From JBCDJI01 sp964351865 (GTDB lineage: Bacteria; Verrucomicrobiota; Verrucomicrobiia; Methylacidiphilales; JBCBYL01), in the NCBI GenBank assembly GCA_964351865.1, contig CAYGPJ010000008.1, forward strand, positions 1 through 64,000: a DNA stretch of 64,000 nt. The letters run 5' to 3'. Below are positions 26,007-35,180 of this stretch, in pieces; within the stretch, counting starts at the first letter, position 1, and each line of letters begins with the position of its first letter. The notes under the pieces were generated by a model, which was given only the letters and a program-made list of their open reading frames with translations, did not search any database and had not been told where the DNA came from. The translations under genes and the position numbers were made by a program.

Positions 26007-26663
26007 ATGAGTGATTTTGCCGCATTATTTGACTGGGATGGGGTGGTGGTGGACTCCTCCGGACCGCACGAGAAGAGTTGGGAGCTGCTGGCCGCTGAAG
26101 CCGGATTACCGTTACCCGAGGGACATTTTAAGCGGGGGTTCGGCATGAAGAACGAGGTCATTATTCCCGAACTGCTTCACTGGACTCAGGAAGCGGATGA
26201 AATCAAGCGTCTCTCACTTCGTAAGGAAGAACTCTATCGGGAAGTGATTCGTAAAGACGGGATCGAGCCGTTGCGGGGAGTTCGCCTTTTTCTGGAACGA
26301 TTGCAGGAAGCAGGCATTCCCTGCGTGGTGGGAACCTCGACGGACCGGGAAAATGTGCAAACGATTTTTGAGATGACCGGATTGGGTGAGTTTTTTAAAG
26401 AGGTGGTTTCGGCGGAGGATGTGGACCGAGGCAAGCCGGATCCGGATGTTTTTCTGAAGGCGGCAGTGAAGGCGGGGAATGTTCCGGCGGAGCGGTGTGT
26501 CGTTTTTGAAGATGCACAGGTTGGGGTTGATGCAGGCAAAGCGGCCGGGATGAAAGTGGTGGGGGTGACGACAACTCATCCGGGAGCTGTGCTGCAGAAT
26601 ACAGACTGGTTGGTGGAGCGATTGGACAGACTCTCGATACAGGAACTGTTTCCCGAAGACTGA
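26007..26663 (+). CDS. HAD-superfamily hydrolase, beta-phosphoglucomutase-like
   Basis: 218 residues, cytoplasmic. Motif I is LFDWDGVVVDS with nucleophile Asp9 and acid/base Asp11. Motif II is CVVGTSTDRENV, motif III has the lysine of DRGKPDPDVF, and motif IV is CVVFEDAQVGVDAG. An alpha-helical cap lies between motifs I and II, the arrangement of phosphoglycolate phosphatases and beta-phosphoglucomutases. The substrate is not evident. ATG 26007 is preferred over a TTG 36 bases upstream because it leads directly into motif I. Confidence 0.88.
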   Translation: MSDFAALFDWDGVVVDSSGPHEKSWELLAAEAGLPLPEGHFKRGFGMKNEVIIPELLHWTQEADEIKRLSLRKEELYREVIRKDGIEPLRGVRLFLERLQEAGIPCVVGTSTDRENVQTIFEMTGLGEFFKEVVSAEDVDRGKPDPDVFLKAAVKAGNVPAERCVVFEDAQVGVDAGKAAGMKVVGVTTTHPGAVLQNTDWLVERLDRLSIQELFPED

Positions 26664-26700
26664 GCGGGATTTTTTTGATCTAACCTTACCTTAAATCGCT

Positions 26701-27330
26701 TTAATCGGTTCCAAACAAGCGGTCGCCGGCATCGCCGAGACCGGGGAGGATGTAGCCTTTTTCGTTCAGTTCACGGTCCTGACAGCCGACAATGATCTGA
26801 ACTTCCGGGAAGTGGGTCAGAACTTCCTGAATACCTTCGGGGGCCGCGAGAGCGCAGGCGACAATGATCCGTTCCGGCTGGTAGGTCTCTACGATTTTTA
26901 AGGTGGCCACCAGACTGTGGCCAGTGGCTAGCATGGGGTCGATGACGACGGCTACCTTATTTTCCAGAGTGGCAGGCATTTTCTCCAGATAGGTCTCAGC
27001 TTCCAGCGTTGCTTCATTTCGGCGCATGCCAATTTGCCCGACGGAGGCCTCGGGAAACAGTTGATGGAAGGCATCCAGCAGTCCTAGACCGGCGCGAAGA
27101 ACCGGTATCAGACATAGGTCGTGCTTCCAGTAGGTGCCGCTGGTTACTTCGAGTGGTGTCCGGACTTCTCCGGTAGTCACGGGAAGATATCGTGCCGTTT
27201 CAACGGCGAGCGCTCTGCCCAGAGTCCGGCAGGCATTGCGGAAAGCAATCGAGTCGCTGCTTTCATCCCGCATGACGGTCAGGGCGACATCGGCGAGAGG
27301 GTTCTGAAGAATGACCGGTTCCGTTTTCAA
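26701..27330 (-). CDS. upp: Uracil phosphoribosyltransferase
   Basis: Pyrimidine salvage enzyme making UMP from uracil and PRPP. The 209 residues contain the PRPP-binding VVIDPMLATGHSLVATLK (about 128-145), the dimer and substrate segment LIPVLRAGLGLLD, and the C-terminal uracil-binding YILPGLGDAGDRLFGT. Length is standard. The start is TTG at 27330, the only sensible start, placing the NPLADVALTVMRDE helix at the correct distance from the N-terminus. A small membrane-protein gene lies 20 bases upstream on the same strand. Confidence 0.96.
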   Translation of the reverse strand: MKTEPVILQNPLADVALTVMRDESSDSIAFRNACRTLGRALAVETARYLPVTTGEVRTPLEVTSGTYWKHDLCLIPVLRAGLGLLDAFHQLFPEASVGQIGMRRNEATLEAETYLEKMPATLENKVAVVIDPMLATGHSLVATLKIVETYQPERIIVACALAAPEGIQEVLTHFPEVQIIVGCQDRELNEKGYILPGLGDAGDRLFGTD

Positions 27331-27350
27331 GCAGTCGAAGTGGTGAGAGA

Positions 27351-27593
27351 TTATTCTTCGTCAGCTTTTTGAGCCGGTTTGGCCTGTTCTACCGGATCTG
27401 AATTTTGGAAGCTGATTTCTTTACCACGGATGACACTGATAGCCCAGATGAGCAAGGCGGTGATGGTGGCTTCATCCAGATTGCCGATGAAAGGAATGTT
27501 GTCGGGGACGATTTCAAATACTCCCAGAGTAGGATTGAGTAGATAAACGCTGCTGATAACTGCGGCAATGATGGCCCATACCTTTTTATTCAT
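27351..27593 (-). CDS. Small DUF1232/YkvA-like membrane protein
   Basis: 80 residues with two hydrophobic stretches: residues 5-25, and about 45-60 (TITALLIWAISV). Between them is LGVFEIVPDNIPFIGNLDE. This matches the DUF1232 motif, in which a proline- and aspartate-rich turn (PLDLIPD-like) separates two helices. The last 20 residues are charged and probably cytoplasmic. The family's role is unknown. It precedes upp by 20 bases and may be co-transcribed with it. Confidence 0.72.
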   Translation of the reverse strand: MNKKVWAIIAAVISSVYLLNPTLGVFEIVPDNIPFIGNLDEATITALLIWAISVIRGKEISFQNSDPVEQAKPAQKADEE

Positions 27594-27644
27594 ACGCCTA
27601 ACTTAGAGCATTCAATGAAAAAACGGAAGGATCAATCTAAGCAT

Positions 27645-27878
27645 TTATTTATCGCCCAAATTTCGTTTAGCCCACTGATCGGTGGCTACCACGCGAATTT
27701 TGCTCAGGCGTTCGTAATCTTCTTCCACCTGCTGTTCTGTCCAGTGAGGATGCGAGTCGCGAATCAATCGCTTCGTCCAGTCCTTGGCCGACAGCATGTC
27801 CCGGCGGGTCAGACGAACCAGATCCTTTCTATAAAGGAGCTGGTTGATGCGTTCTGGAAGTTCGAGGAAATTCACCAA
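27645..27878 (-). CDS. Hypothetical protein, 77 residues
   Basis: A basic, mostly helical, soluble protein with no recognised family. Features are RKDLVRLTRRDMLSAKDW followed by SHPHWTEQQVEEDYERLSKI. There is no signal peptide. The start is TTG at 27878 directly after an in-frame stop, or GTG one codon later. It lies 46 bases after carB on the same strand, so it may be transcribed with it. The sequence looks protein-like in composition, so I keep it, but it could be an overcall. Confidence 0.55.
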   Translation of the reverse strand: MVNFLELPERINQLLYRKDLVRLTRRDMLSAKDWTKRLIRDSHPHWTEQQVEEDYERLSKIRVVATDQWAKRNLGDK

Positions 27879-27924
27879 CTATCAAAGTACCGCCAGTCTG
27901 AAGATGTAAAAGAAAACTTTTATG

Positions 27925-30900
27925 CTACGAGTTAACTTCTTCTACGGGAACGGCTTTTTTATGGATATCCTGCAGGGCATGAACTTCCATGGGGCCGTTT
28001 CTGAGCGCGGCAATGGCTTTCACGGTAGCCTGAGCACCGGCGATAGTGGTGATGACGGGCACCTTGGCATAAAGTGCCGTGGTGCGGATCTTGATCTCGT
28101 CTGCCCGTGACACCTGACTGGATGGGGTGTTAATCACCAGAGCCAGTTCTTCGTTCATGAGCATGTCGAGAGCGTTGGGACGGCCTTCAGATAGTTTGTA
28201 GAGAGAGGAAACGGTAACCCCGGCATCTTGCATCAGTTTTGCCGTTCCGCGGGTACAGAACACTTCAAATCCAAATTTAGTCAGCGAACGGGCGATCGAT
28301 ACGGCGGCTGGTTTGTCGGCATCACGAACGCTGAGGAACACTTTTCCTTCGGTGGGTAGTGTGGTCATGGTGGCCAGTTGAGCTTTGGCAAAGGCCATGC
28401 CGAAGTCGGCGCTGATGCCCATGACTTCTCCGGTAGATTTCATTTCCGGCGAGAGAATGATATCGACTCCACGGAACTTGTTGAACGGGAAGACCGCTTC
28501 CTTGATACAATAGACCGGCGGTAGCAGTTCTTCCGTAAAGCCGAGTTCTTTGAGGGTTTTCCCTGCCATCACCAGCGAAGCCAGTTTAGCGAGGGGTTTG
28601 CCAATGGCCTTACTGACGAATGGAACGGTGCGGGAAGCACGTGGGTTGACTTCGATGATGTAGAGTTCTCCGTTCTGAATGGCATATTGCACATTCATCA
28701 GTCCGCAGACATCCAGTTCCTTGGCCATCGCATAGGTGGCTTCGCGGATCGTCTGCTTCATTTCATCGCTCAGCGAGAAGGGAGGAATCACGCAGGCGCT
28801 GTCGCCGGAGTGGACGCCGGCACGTTCAATGTGTTCCATGATGGAACCGACCAAGGTGGTCTCGCCGTCAGAAATACAATCCACATCGATTTCGGTGGCA
28901 TCATCCAGGAACTGGTCCAGTAGGACGGGGCGATCTGGCGAGACTTCCACACTGTCCTGCATGTATTTGAGCAGTTCTTTGTCGTTGTAGACAATCTGCA
29001 TGGCCCGACCGCCAAGAACGAAGGAGGGGCGCATGAGCACGGGATAACCCACTTCTTTGGCTCCGGCCAGTGCTTCTTCGGTGGTAGTCGCGGTGGCGTT
29101 CTGGGGCTGGCGCAGTCCCAGTTTGTTCAGCATGGCTTGGAAGAGTTTGCGATCTTCAGCCATGTCGATCGAGGCGACGGAGGTTCCGATGATAGGCACG
29201 CCGGCCTTTTCGAGATCAGAGGCGAGGTTCAGCGGAGTCTGGCCACCGAACTGAACGATGACGCCTTTGACTTTACCTTTTTTGCTGACGGCATCGTAGA
29301 TGTCACGGACGTTCTCAACCGTCAAGGGTTCAAAGAACAGCTTGCTGGAGATGTCGTAATCAGTGGAGACGGTTTCCGGGTTGGAGTTGACCATGATGGT
29401 CTCATAACCGGCTTCCCGTAACGATAGACTGGCGTGGACGCAGCAGTAATCGAACTCGATCCCCTGGCCGATTCGGTTAGGGCCGCCACCTAGAATGATG
29501 ATTTTCTCCGCATCTGTCGGATCCGTTTCATCGTCTCCCTGATCGAAGGTGGAGTAATAGTAAGGGGTATAGGCTTCAAACTCAGCTGCACAGGTGTCGA
29601 CGAGGCGGAAGGTAGGGGTGATGCCATTTTGTTGGCGCCAGCTGCGGATTTCATCCGCTTTTGCTTTCAGCGTGGCGTTGCCGACAGTTTCGCCCGGCAT
29701 CAGTAGTGAAGCGAGTTGCGGGTCGGAGAAACCGTATTCCTTGGCGCGGCGCAGCAGGGGCAGGTCATTTTCGCTGCCTAGCCATTCGACTTCCGCCAGG
29801 GAATTGGCCAGATCAGAAATTTGCTTAATATTTTCCAGGAACCAGATGTCGATGTTGGTGAGATCATGAATCTCGGCCACGGTGTAACCGCACTGCATGG
29901 CGTGGGTGATCCACCAGAAGCGCTGATGATTCGGTTTGAGCAGGCGACTGCGAATTTCATCGTCGGGCATGCGCGCGCCGAGCGGGCAGGGTCCGAGGGC
30001 CAGATTGCCGTCGCGTCCCTTGAGGTCGAGCGAGCGGATGGCCTTCTGGAAAGACTCTTTAAAGGTGCGTCCGATGGCCATAGCTTCTCCGACACTTTTC
30101 ATCTGAGTGGTCAGGGTGGGGTCAGTGCCTTCAAATTTTTCAAAGGTGAAGCGGGGGATTTTGGTGACGACGTAGTCGATGCTGGGTTCGAAGGATGCCG
30201 GAGTATCGCGGGTGATGTCGTTCTGGAGTTCGTCCAGCAAGTAACCGACCGCGAGCTTGGCGGCGATTTTGGCAATGGGGAATCCGGTGGCCTTGGAAGC
30301 AAGGGCCGAGGAGCGGGAGACGCGGGGATTCATTTCGATGACGATCATACGGCCGCTATCGGGATCGATAGAGAACTGGATGTTGGAGCCGCCGGTTTCC
30401 ACGCCGATCTCACGGATGATGGCGAAAGAGGCGTCGCGCATGCGCTGATATTCTTTATCGCTCAGGGTTTGAGCGGGAGCGACGGTGATCGAGTCGCCGG
30501 TATGCACGCCCATGGGATCAAAGTTTTCGATGGCACAGATGATGATGCAGTTGTCCGCCTTATCCCGGACCACTTCCATTTCATATTCTTTCCAGCCGAG
30601 CAGACATTCCTCGACCAGAATCTCGCTCACAGGTGAAAGGTCGATGCCGCCCTTGGCCAGTTCCTGAAATTCTTCTTTGTTGTAAGCGATACCACCACCG
30701 GTGCCGCCGAGGGTGTAAGCGGGACGGACGATGAGCGGGTAGGAGCCAATTTCTTTAGCAACGTCCATCGCTTCCTGGAGGGTGTGTGCGGTGTCGGAGC
30801 GGGCGACGTCGAGGCCGATCTTCAGCATCAGGTCTTTGAAAATCTGGCGGTCTTCGCCCTTTTCGATGGCGTCGGCGTTGGCGCCGATCATTTCTACGCC

Positions 30901-31233
30901 GTATTTATCGAGGGTGCCGTCGTGGAAGAGGTCCATGGCGCAGTTGAGAGCGGTCTGGCCGCCCAGGGTAGGGAGCAGGGCATCCGGTTTCTCTTTTTCG
31001 ATGATCTTGGTAACAACTTCGGGGGTGATTGGTTCAATGTAGGTGCGATCGGCGAATTCCGGATCGGTCATGATGGTGGCCGGATTACTGTTGATCAGAA
31101 TCACCTCATAACCTTCCTGCTTCAGCGCCTTACAGGCCTGAACGCCGGAGTAGTCAAATTCGCAGGCCTGACCGATGATAATCGGGCCAGAACCGATGAG
31201 TAGGATTCGTTTAATGTCGTCTCTTTTTGGCAT
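27925..31233 (-). CDS. carB: Carbamoyl-phosphate synthase large subunit
   Basis: Makes carbamoyl phosphate for arginine and pyrimidine synthesis, using ammonia delivered by CarA. The 1102 residues show the duplicated synthetase: a first carboxyphosphate half (1-400, starting KRILLIGSGPIIIGQACEFD), an oligomerisation region, a second carbamate-kinase half (about 560-950, with IIILGGGPNRIGQGIEFDYC), and a C-terminal MGS-like allosteric domain. Both ATP-grasp modules look intact. No carA lies in the window, so the subunits are encoded apart. Slightly longer than the usual 1070. Confidence 0.97.
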   Translation of the reverse strand: MPKRDDIKRILLIGSGPIIIGQACEFDYSGVQACKALKQEGYEVILINSNPATIMTDPEFADRTYIEPITPEVVTKIIEKEKPDALLPTLGGQTALNCAMDLFHDGTLDKYGVEMIGANADAIEKGEDRQIFKDLMLKIGLDVARSDTAHTLQEAMDVAKEIGSYPLIVRPAYTLGGTGGGIAYNKEEFQELAKGGIDLSPVSEILVEECLLGWKEYEMEVVRDKADNCIIICAIENFDPMGVHTGDSITVAPAQTLSDKEYQRMRDASFAIIREIGVETGGSNIQFSIDPDSGRMIVIEMNPRVSRSSALASKATGFPIAKIAAKLAVGYLLDELQNDITRDTPASFEPSIDYVVTKIPRFTFEKFEGTDPTLTTQMKSVGEAMAIGRTFKESFQKAIRSLDLKGRDGNLALGPCPLGARMPDDEIRSRLLKPNHQRFWWITHAMQCGYTVAEIHDLTNIDIWFLENIKQISDLANSLAEVEWLGSENDLPLLRRAKEYGFSDPQLASLLMPGETVGNATLKAKADEIRSWRQQNGITPTFRLVDTCAAEFEAYTPYYYSTFDQGDDETDPTDAEKIIILGGGPNRIGQGIEFDYCCVHASLSLREAGYETIMVNSNPETVSTDYDISSKLFFEPLTVENVRDIYDAVSKKGKVKGVIVQFGGQTPLNLASDLEKAGVPIIGTSVASIDMAEDRKLFQAMLNKLGLRQPQNATATTTEEALAGAKEVGYPVLMRPSFVLGGRAMQIVYNDKELLKYMQDSVEVSPDRPVLLDQFLDDATEIDVDCISDGETTLVGSIMEHIERAGVHSGDSACVIPPFSLSDEMKQTIREATYAMAKELDVCGLMNVQYAIQNGELYIIEVNPRASRTVPFVSKAIGKPLAKLASLVMAGKTLKELGFTEELLPPVYCIKEAVFPFNKFRGVDIILSPEMKSTGEVMGISADFGMAFAKAQLATMTTLPTEGKVFLSVRDADKPAAVSIARSLTKFGFEVFCTRGTAKLMQDAGVTVSSLYKLSEGRPNALDMLMNEELALVINTPSSQVSRADEIKIRTTALYAKVPVITTIAGAQATVKAIAALRNGPMEVHALQDIHKKAVPVEEVNS

Positions 31234-31343
31234 TAAGCGCAGACACTAAAGGAAAAGCCTTAGTGACGGAAGCGAAAATGCGCACTTGCGAAATAAAGAT
31301 GACATCAGCAGTAAATGAGCACACTTTTTCCGTAGAAAACCGT

Positions 31344-31943
31344 TTAAAGAAATTCTGCTTCGCCTGTTTCGACGTGGTAGAGGCAACCGACCAGTGCGAG
31401 TTGGCCCGCTTCTTCGCGTTCGCGCAGCAGCGGGCTGAGGGTGCGAATGCGTTGAATGTTTAAGAGGACATTGCGGCGAGCGACATCGGTTACAAATTCA
31501 CTATTTTCAGCATGACAGGTGCCGGTCTCGTGGTCACAGCGACTGGCTTCAATAGAAGGAGTGAACTGATCCAGGAGTCCGGTGAACGATCCGAGCTTGA
31601 TTTCGTTAATGGCACTGATGATGGCCTTGCAGTCGGTGTGGCCCATGACGATGATCACTTTGGCGGTGGAGACCATGCAAGCCAGTTTCATGCTGGAGAT
31701 GATGTCTTGATTGACGATGTTTCCGGCGACTCGAGCATCGAAAAATTCTCCGAGGTGGACGTCAAAAATGAGTTCGGGGGCAATACGGGAATCCATGCAG
31801 GTCAGCACCATCGCATGAGGTTGCGGGCTGATTTGCGTGTGGCTGAATTCTGCCGGGAAGCTGTGGTTTTCGACGGTGCCTTTCCGGTAACGCTCGTTGC
31901 CGGCTTTGTATTGCGCGATGATTTCAGATGCTTCGCTCGTCAT
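31344..31943 (-). CDS. Beta-class carbonic anhydrase
   Basis: 199-residue zinc enzyme interconverting CO2 and bicarbonate. The zinc and catalytic residues are clear: Cys49, Asp51 and Arg53 in VLTCMDSRI, and His102 and Cys105 in VMGHTDCKAI. Length fits the bacterial beta class. There is no signal peptide, so it is cytoplasmic. It lies 110 bases upstream of carB on the same strand, and bicarbonate is the CarB substrate, so a supply role is plausible (inference). The start is ATG at 31943; the ruvB stop is nine bases upstream. Confidence 0.93.
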   Translation of the reverse strand: MTSEASEIIAQYKAGNERYRKGTVENHSFPAEFSHTQISPQPHAMVLTCMDSRIAPELIFDVHLGEFFDARVAGNIVNQDIISSMKLACMVSTAKVIIVMGHTDCKAIISAINEIKLGSFTGLLDQFTPSIEASRCDHETGTCHAENSEFVTDVARRNVLLNIQRIRTLSPLLREREEAGQLALVGCLYHVETGEAEFL

Positions 31944-31952
31944 AGGGTCAGG

Positions 31953-32978
31953 TTACAATAACTCACTTTGGTTTCCGCCCGAAATCTTTAATCCGAGGCG
32001 TTCATAAGCGAGTGGCAAGGCGATACGTCCCTGCTGGGTGCGCTGTAGGTAGCCCTCCATGATCAGGAAGGGTTCGTGCACCTCTTCGATGGTATTCGGA
32101 TCTTCCGCGACTGCTGTAGCCAGTGAATTCAAACCCACCGGGCCACCCTTAAATTTTTCAATCAGGGTGCGCATCAGGCGTTTGTCCATTTCGTTTAAGC
32201 CCCATTGATCGATCTCCAGCATTTCCAAGGCTGCGCGAGCGATCATATCGGTGACCTCGCCGTCTGTTTTCACAGTTACGTAATCACGTACCCAACGCAG
32301 CAGGTTATTGGCAATACGCGGGGTGCCTCGGGATCGGAGCGCCACGATGGATGCGGCGAGAGCATCCATATTTAATTCCAGCAGGCTGCTGGAACGCAAT
32401 ACGATTTGTTCAAGTTCGGCTGAGTCGTAGTATTCGAGTCGGTTATTGATCCCGAAGCGTGAGCGCAGCGGGGCGCTGAGCATGCCGGGGCGGGTGGTGG
32501 CTCCTACCAACGTGAAAGGGGGGAGGTTCAAGGTGACGCTGCGGGCGTTGGGGCCCTGGTCGATGATGATATCCAGCCGGAAGTCTTCCATCGCCGGATA
32601 GAGATACTCCTCGATGGTTTTGTTCATGCGGTGGATTTCATCAATGAAGAGGATGTCACCTTTTTCCAGTGAGGTCAGCAATCCCGCTAAATCACCAGCT
32701 TTTTCCAGTGCGGGGCCGGAGGTGATCTTGATATTTACATTCATGGAGTTAGCCAGAATGTGTGCCAGCGTGGTTTTACCGAGGCCGGGAGGGCCGCTGA
32801 GCAGCACGTGGTCGAGGGTATCGCCGCGTTTGACGGCGGACTGCACCATAACGCCGAGGCGTTCTTTGGATTTCTGCTGGCCGACAAAGTCTTCCAGCGA
32901 TTTAGGCCGCAGGGAGCGTTCCAATGCATCCGGAACGGGGGTGTTGACGACAAAAGTATTCTCTTCGGGAGTGTTCAC
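31953..32978 (-). CDS. ruvB: Holliday junction branch-migration ATPase RuvB
   Basis: A hexameric AAA+ motor that drives branch migration with RuvA. The 341 residues contain Walker A GPPGLGKTTLAHIL (about 62-75), Walker B ILFIDEIHRM (about 110), sensor 1 in LVGATTRPGML, and the C-terminal winged-helix domain with RTQQGRIALP. The start is GTG at 32978. It is the last gene of ruvC-ruvA-ruvB on the minus strand, 29 bases after ruvA. Carbonic anhydrase follows only nine bases later and may be co-transcribed. Confidence 0.97.
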   Translation of the reverse strand: MNTPEENTFVVNTPVPDALERSLRPKSLEDFVGQQKSKERLGVMVQSAVKRGDTLDHVLLSGPPGLGKTTLAHILANSMNVNIKITSGPALEKAGDLAGLLTSLEKGDILFIDEIHRMNKTIEEYLYPAMEDFRLDIIIDQGPNARSVTLNLPPFTLVGATTRPGMLSAPLRSRFGINNRLEYYDSAELEQIVLRSSSLLELNMDALAASIVALRSRGTPRIANNLLRWVRDYVTVKTDGEVTDMIARAALEMLEIDQWGLNEMDKRLMRTLIEKFKGGPVGLNSLATAVAEDPNTIEEVHEPFLIMEGYLQRTQQGRIALPLAYERLGLKISGGNQSELL

Positions 32979-33007
32979 AATTAGAGGTGCGGTTGGCGTT
33001 TGACGTT

Positions 33008-33601
33008 TTATAGATGTTTGAGGGCGTCCCGCACAATGGCTTCAACGGATTCACGGGTTTCGATTTTTTCGATCGCTTTGAGGGCATCCGGTTGTTTATA
33101 GCCGAGCGAGACCAGTGCGAGGACGGCATCATTGATGGTCTGGGCCGCAGGATCGGCGGGGGAGTCAGCGGGGATAATGGACGTGGAAGTCGCTCCCAGT
33201 CCCATTTTATCCTGCAGTTCGACGATGATGCGTTCAGCCGTTTTTTTGCCAACGCCCTTGATTTTGGAAAGGGTGGCAGTGTCGCGAGCGGCCACGGCTG
33301 CCTGGAAGTTGGCGGGTGAGGCACCGCTGATAATGGAAAGGGCCATCTTGGGACCCACGCCGCTGACGTAATTGACGAGGAGGTTGTATAGATTGCGTTC
33401 CTGTCGTGAGTAGAATCCGTAGAGGGTATGTTCGGTTTCCCGGACGGCCAAGACGGTATAGAGCGTTATGCTCTGTCCGCTGAGTGGTAGTTTTTCGAAA
33501 GTGGTGGTCGGAATTCTGACTTCGTAGCCAACGTCTCGCACATCAATCACCGCGCGGTCCGGCCAGCTTTCCACCAGTTCACCTTTTAAATAAGAAATCA
33601 C
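33008..33601 (-). CDS. ruvA: Holliday junction DNA-binding protein RuvA
   Basis: A tetrameric junction-binding protein. The 197 residues comprise an N-terminal OB fold (MISYLKGELVES, DVRDVGYEVRIP), two helix-hairpin-helix motifs (LLVNYVSGVGPKMALSII near 75, LSKIKGVGKKTAERIIVEL near 110) and a C-terminal RuvB-binding domain (DAVLALVSLGYKQPDAL). Length is normal. The start is GTG at 33601. It lies between ruvC (70 bases upstream) and ruvB, the canonical resolvasome cluster. Confidence 0.97.
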   Translation of the reverse strand: MISYLKGELVESWPDRAVIDVRDVGYEVRIPTTTFEKLPLSGQSITLYTVLAVRETEHTLYGFYSRQERNLYNLLVNYVSGVGPKMALSIISGASPANFQAAVAARDTATLSKIKGVGKKTAERIIVELQDKMGLGATSTSIIPADSPADPAAQTINDAVLALVSLGYKQPDALKAIEKIETRESVEAIVRDALKHL

Positions 33602-33671
33602 AGTGGGGAGAATACGTACTGTCGCCCAGATACGAAAGCATTATTGAATGAGATCAATCAGTTCGACTAAA

Positions 33672-34151
33672 TCAAACGGCGGGTTTCAAGCGGCGAGCAT
33701 GAGTCAGTGCGATGGCTAATGCATCGGCTTCATCGGGATCAGGAGTGCGGTCCATGCCGAGCAGCGCACGAATCATGAAGGCGACCTGATCTTTGCGGGC
33801 GGCGCCGGTGCCGGTGACAGCGCTCTTAATGGTTTTGGCGGGGTATTCAGTGACGGGTATGTTGTGTTTACCTAAAGCGGTTAATGCCGCGCCGCGGGCG
33901 GAGCCCATCGTGATGGCGGTGCGGATGCTTTGTACAAAAATAATTTTTTCGATGGCGGCTTCGTCGGGGTGATGTTTGCTGATCAGCGACTCCAGTGAAG
34001 TGCAGATGTGGGCCAGTGCCAGTGGCTGGGAAATTTTAGCGACTATCGTGATGGTTCCGGAGGCGACAATGGTCGTCTTGCCGGCAGTTCCAAAATCGAT
34101 TATTCCGAACCCGGTTCCGCGAATGGACGGGTCGATTCCTAAAATACGCAT
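33672..34151 (-). CDS. ruvC: Holliday junction endonuclease RuvC
   Basis: A dimeric RNase H-fold nuclease that resolves Holliday junctions. The 159 residues start MRILGIDPSIRGTGFG with catalytic Asp7. The second acidic motif is in DEAAIEKIIF, and the C-terminal pair is in PDPDEADALAIALTHA. The family size is matched. It is the first gene of the ruvCAB set and diverges from the small secreted-protein gene at 34241, with 89 bases between them for both promoters. Confidence 0.96.
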   Translation of the reverse strand: MRILGIDPSIRGTGFGIIDFGTAGKTTIVASGTITIVAKISQPLALAHICTSLESLISKHHPDEAAIEKIIFVQSIRTAITMGSARGAALTALGKHNIPVTEYPAKTIKSAVTGTGAARKDQVAFMIRALLGMDRTPDPDEADALAIALTHARRLKPAV

Positions 34152-34240
34152 GTGGACATCATGGCCAGTCGTGCAGTCTTTGGCAACGGTGGAGAGGCAA
34201 GCTGAGATTGACTTTTGTATGAAACGAGTAAGATAGAATT

Positions 34241-34591
34241 ATGAAAACAAACCTGACGATCGTTGTTATAGCTGGCATGTTGACACTCGCTATGGCTCAT
34301 TCGAGTCAGGCGCAACAGGGCTTTGAATCTTCAGCGGGAGATAAGAAATCATCGACTATCGACCAGCAAAAGACGAAGGATGGTAAGATGTATCGCCCTA
34401 GTCAGCACACTTCAGTGGTGGTGATGATGTCTGAACACGGGCTGGAAATATTCAGTCCCGGTGCTCGAGCAGAACTGGGCCAAGGCGAGAAGTTAGTGAC
34501 TGAACCGGTTGAGCATGAACGTAAAATCGGAGACGCGGTCAGCGACAAAAAATCGTATGGCGGAATTCGCCTGATCGGTTGGTTTTTCTAG
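34241..34591 (+). CDS. Small secreted protein of unknown function
   Basis: 116 residues. Residues 1-24 are a signal peptide (MKTNLTIVVIAGMLTLAMAH, cleavage near SSQAQ). The mature 90 residues are hydrophilic, with QHTSVVVMMSEHGLEIFSPG and a C-terminal KSYGGIRLIGWFF that could be an outer-membrane strand or anchor. No family is recognised. TTGACT at 34208 and TAAGAT at 34229 could form a promoter whose start site would be close to the ATG, giving a very short leader; this is weak. Convergent with the membrane-protein gene that follows. Confidence 0.65.
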   Translation: MKTNLTIVVIAGMLTLAMAHSSQAQQGFESSAGDKKSSTIDQQKTKDGKMYRPSQHTSVVVMMSEHGLEIFSPGARAELGQGEKLVTEPVEHERKIGDAVSDKKSYGGIRLIGWFF

Positions 34592-34610
34592 CCTGAAGTC
34601 AAATAGCTAC

Positions 34611-34976
34611 TTAAAAATCGGTCTGGCCAAATTTTAACGGCCATTCCTGAATATTCATAAAATAGCAGGCCCCTAATCCCATCAGCCCGATAAACATAAG
34701 AAACCTTGCTTTGGATTTCTTGTCGGGACGGACACGGGATTGAATCTGATAGTAGATACCCCATGCGAGATATCCCCCTCCTACCACTGCGAGGCAGTAA
34801 TCGGTTACGAAATGATAGGGTAAGTCGTAAAATTTGATATAAGCGCCCCAGAAAATCAGGGCAGCAGAAAAGAAGGCGGGCGCCAATGCTGCCATGTTTT
34901 TGATCTGAACTGAAAAAAACAGTCCAAATACAAACATGATATTTGCCATACATACTAAAAATAGAAACAGCTCCAT
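34611..34976 (-). CDS. Small integral membrane protein
   Basis: 121 residues with four likely membrane helices: about 2-22, 32-46, 58-77 and 90-107. Charged residues fall in the loops, mainly QIQSRVRPDKKSKAR between helices three and four. No motif or family is recognised. The reading frame is preferred over the overlapping frame 34588-34953 because only this one has clean hydrophobic segments with loop charges. It ends 20 bases from the secreted-protein stop, so the two genes converge. Confidence 0.68.
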   Translation of the reverse strand: MELFLFLVCMANIMFVFGLFFSVQIKNMAALAPAFFSAALIFWGAYIKFYDLPYHFVTDYCLAVVGGGYLAWGIYYQIQSRVRPDKKSKARFLMFIGLMGLGACYFMNIQEWPLKFGQTDF

Positions 34977-35067
34977 ATCAACGATCTGCCATTCTTCAAT
35001 CGATTCTTGAAACAGGCAATGAAAATTTTGACATTCTCGATCAGGTGTGGTTTTATTTCAGCTTCTT

Positions 35068-35150
35068 GCGGTCGTGGCGAAATGGCAGACGCGCTAGCTT
35101 CAGGTGCTAGTGGGGGTAACCCCGTGGAGGTTCGACTCCTCTCGACCGTA
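35068..35150 (+). tRNA. tRNA-Leu (anticodon CAG)
   Basis: 83 nt. Acceptor GCGGTCG (35068-35074) pairs with CGACCGT (35143-35149), with discriminator A at 35150. The anticodon stem CTAGC/GCTAG carries loop TTCAGGT, giving CAG. A long variable arm (GGGGGTAACCCC) marks class II leucine tRNA, and the T arm GGAGGTTCGACTCC is standard. CCA is not encoded. The last 18 bases and two beyond are repeated at 35240-35259. Confidence 0.96.
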
Positions 35151-35152
35151 TG
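35133..35152 (+). repeat. 20-bp direct repeat covering the tRNA-Leu 3' end, first copy
   Basis: CGACTCCTCTCGACCGTATG ends two bases beyond the tRNA. An identical copy lies at 35240-35259. The 87 bases between do not encode a gene. The arrangement looks like an att-site pair, or a target duplication left by an insertion at the tRNA 3' end. Confidence 0.9.
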
Positions 35153-35180
35153 ATTTTTTAATGCCTCGCACTTTCAGTCG

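Noticed and set aside
34588..34953. Alternative minus frame of 121 codons overlapping the small membrane protein
   Set aside because: It lacks clean hydrophobic segments and a plausible start context. The overlapping frame 34611-34976 has a clear membrane-protein pattern.
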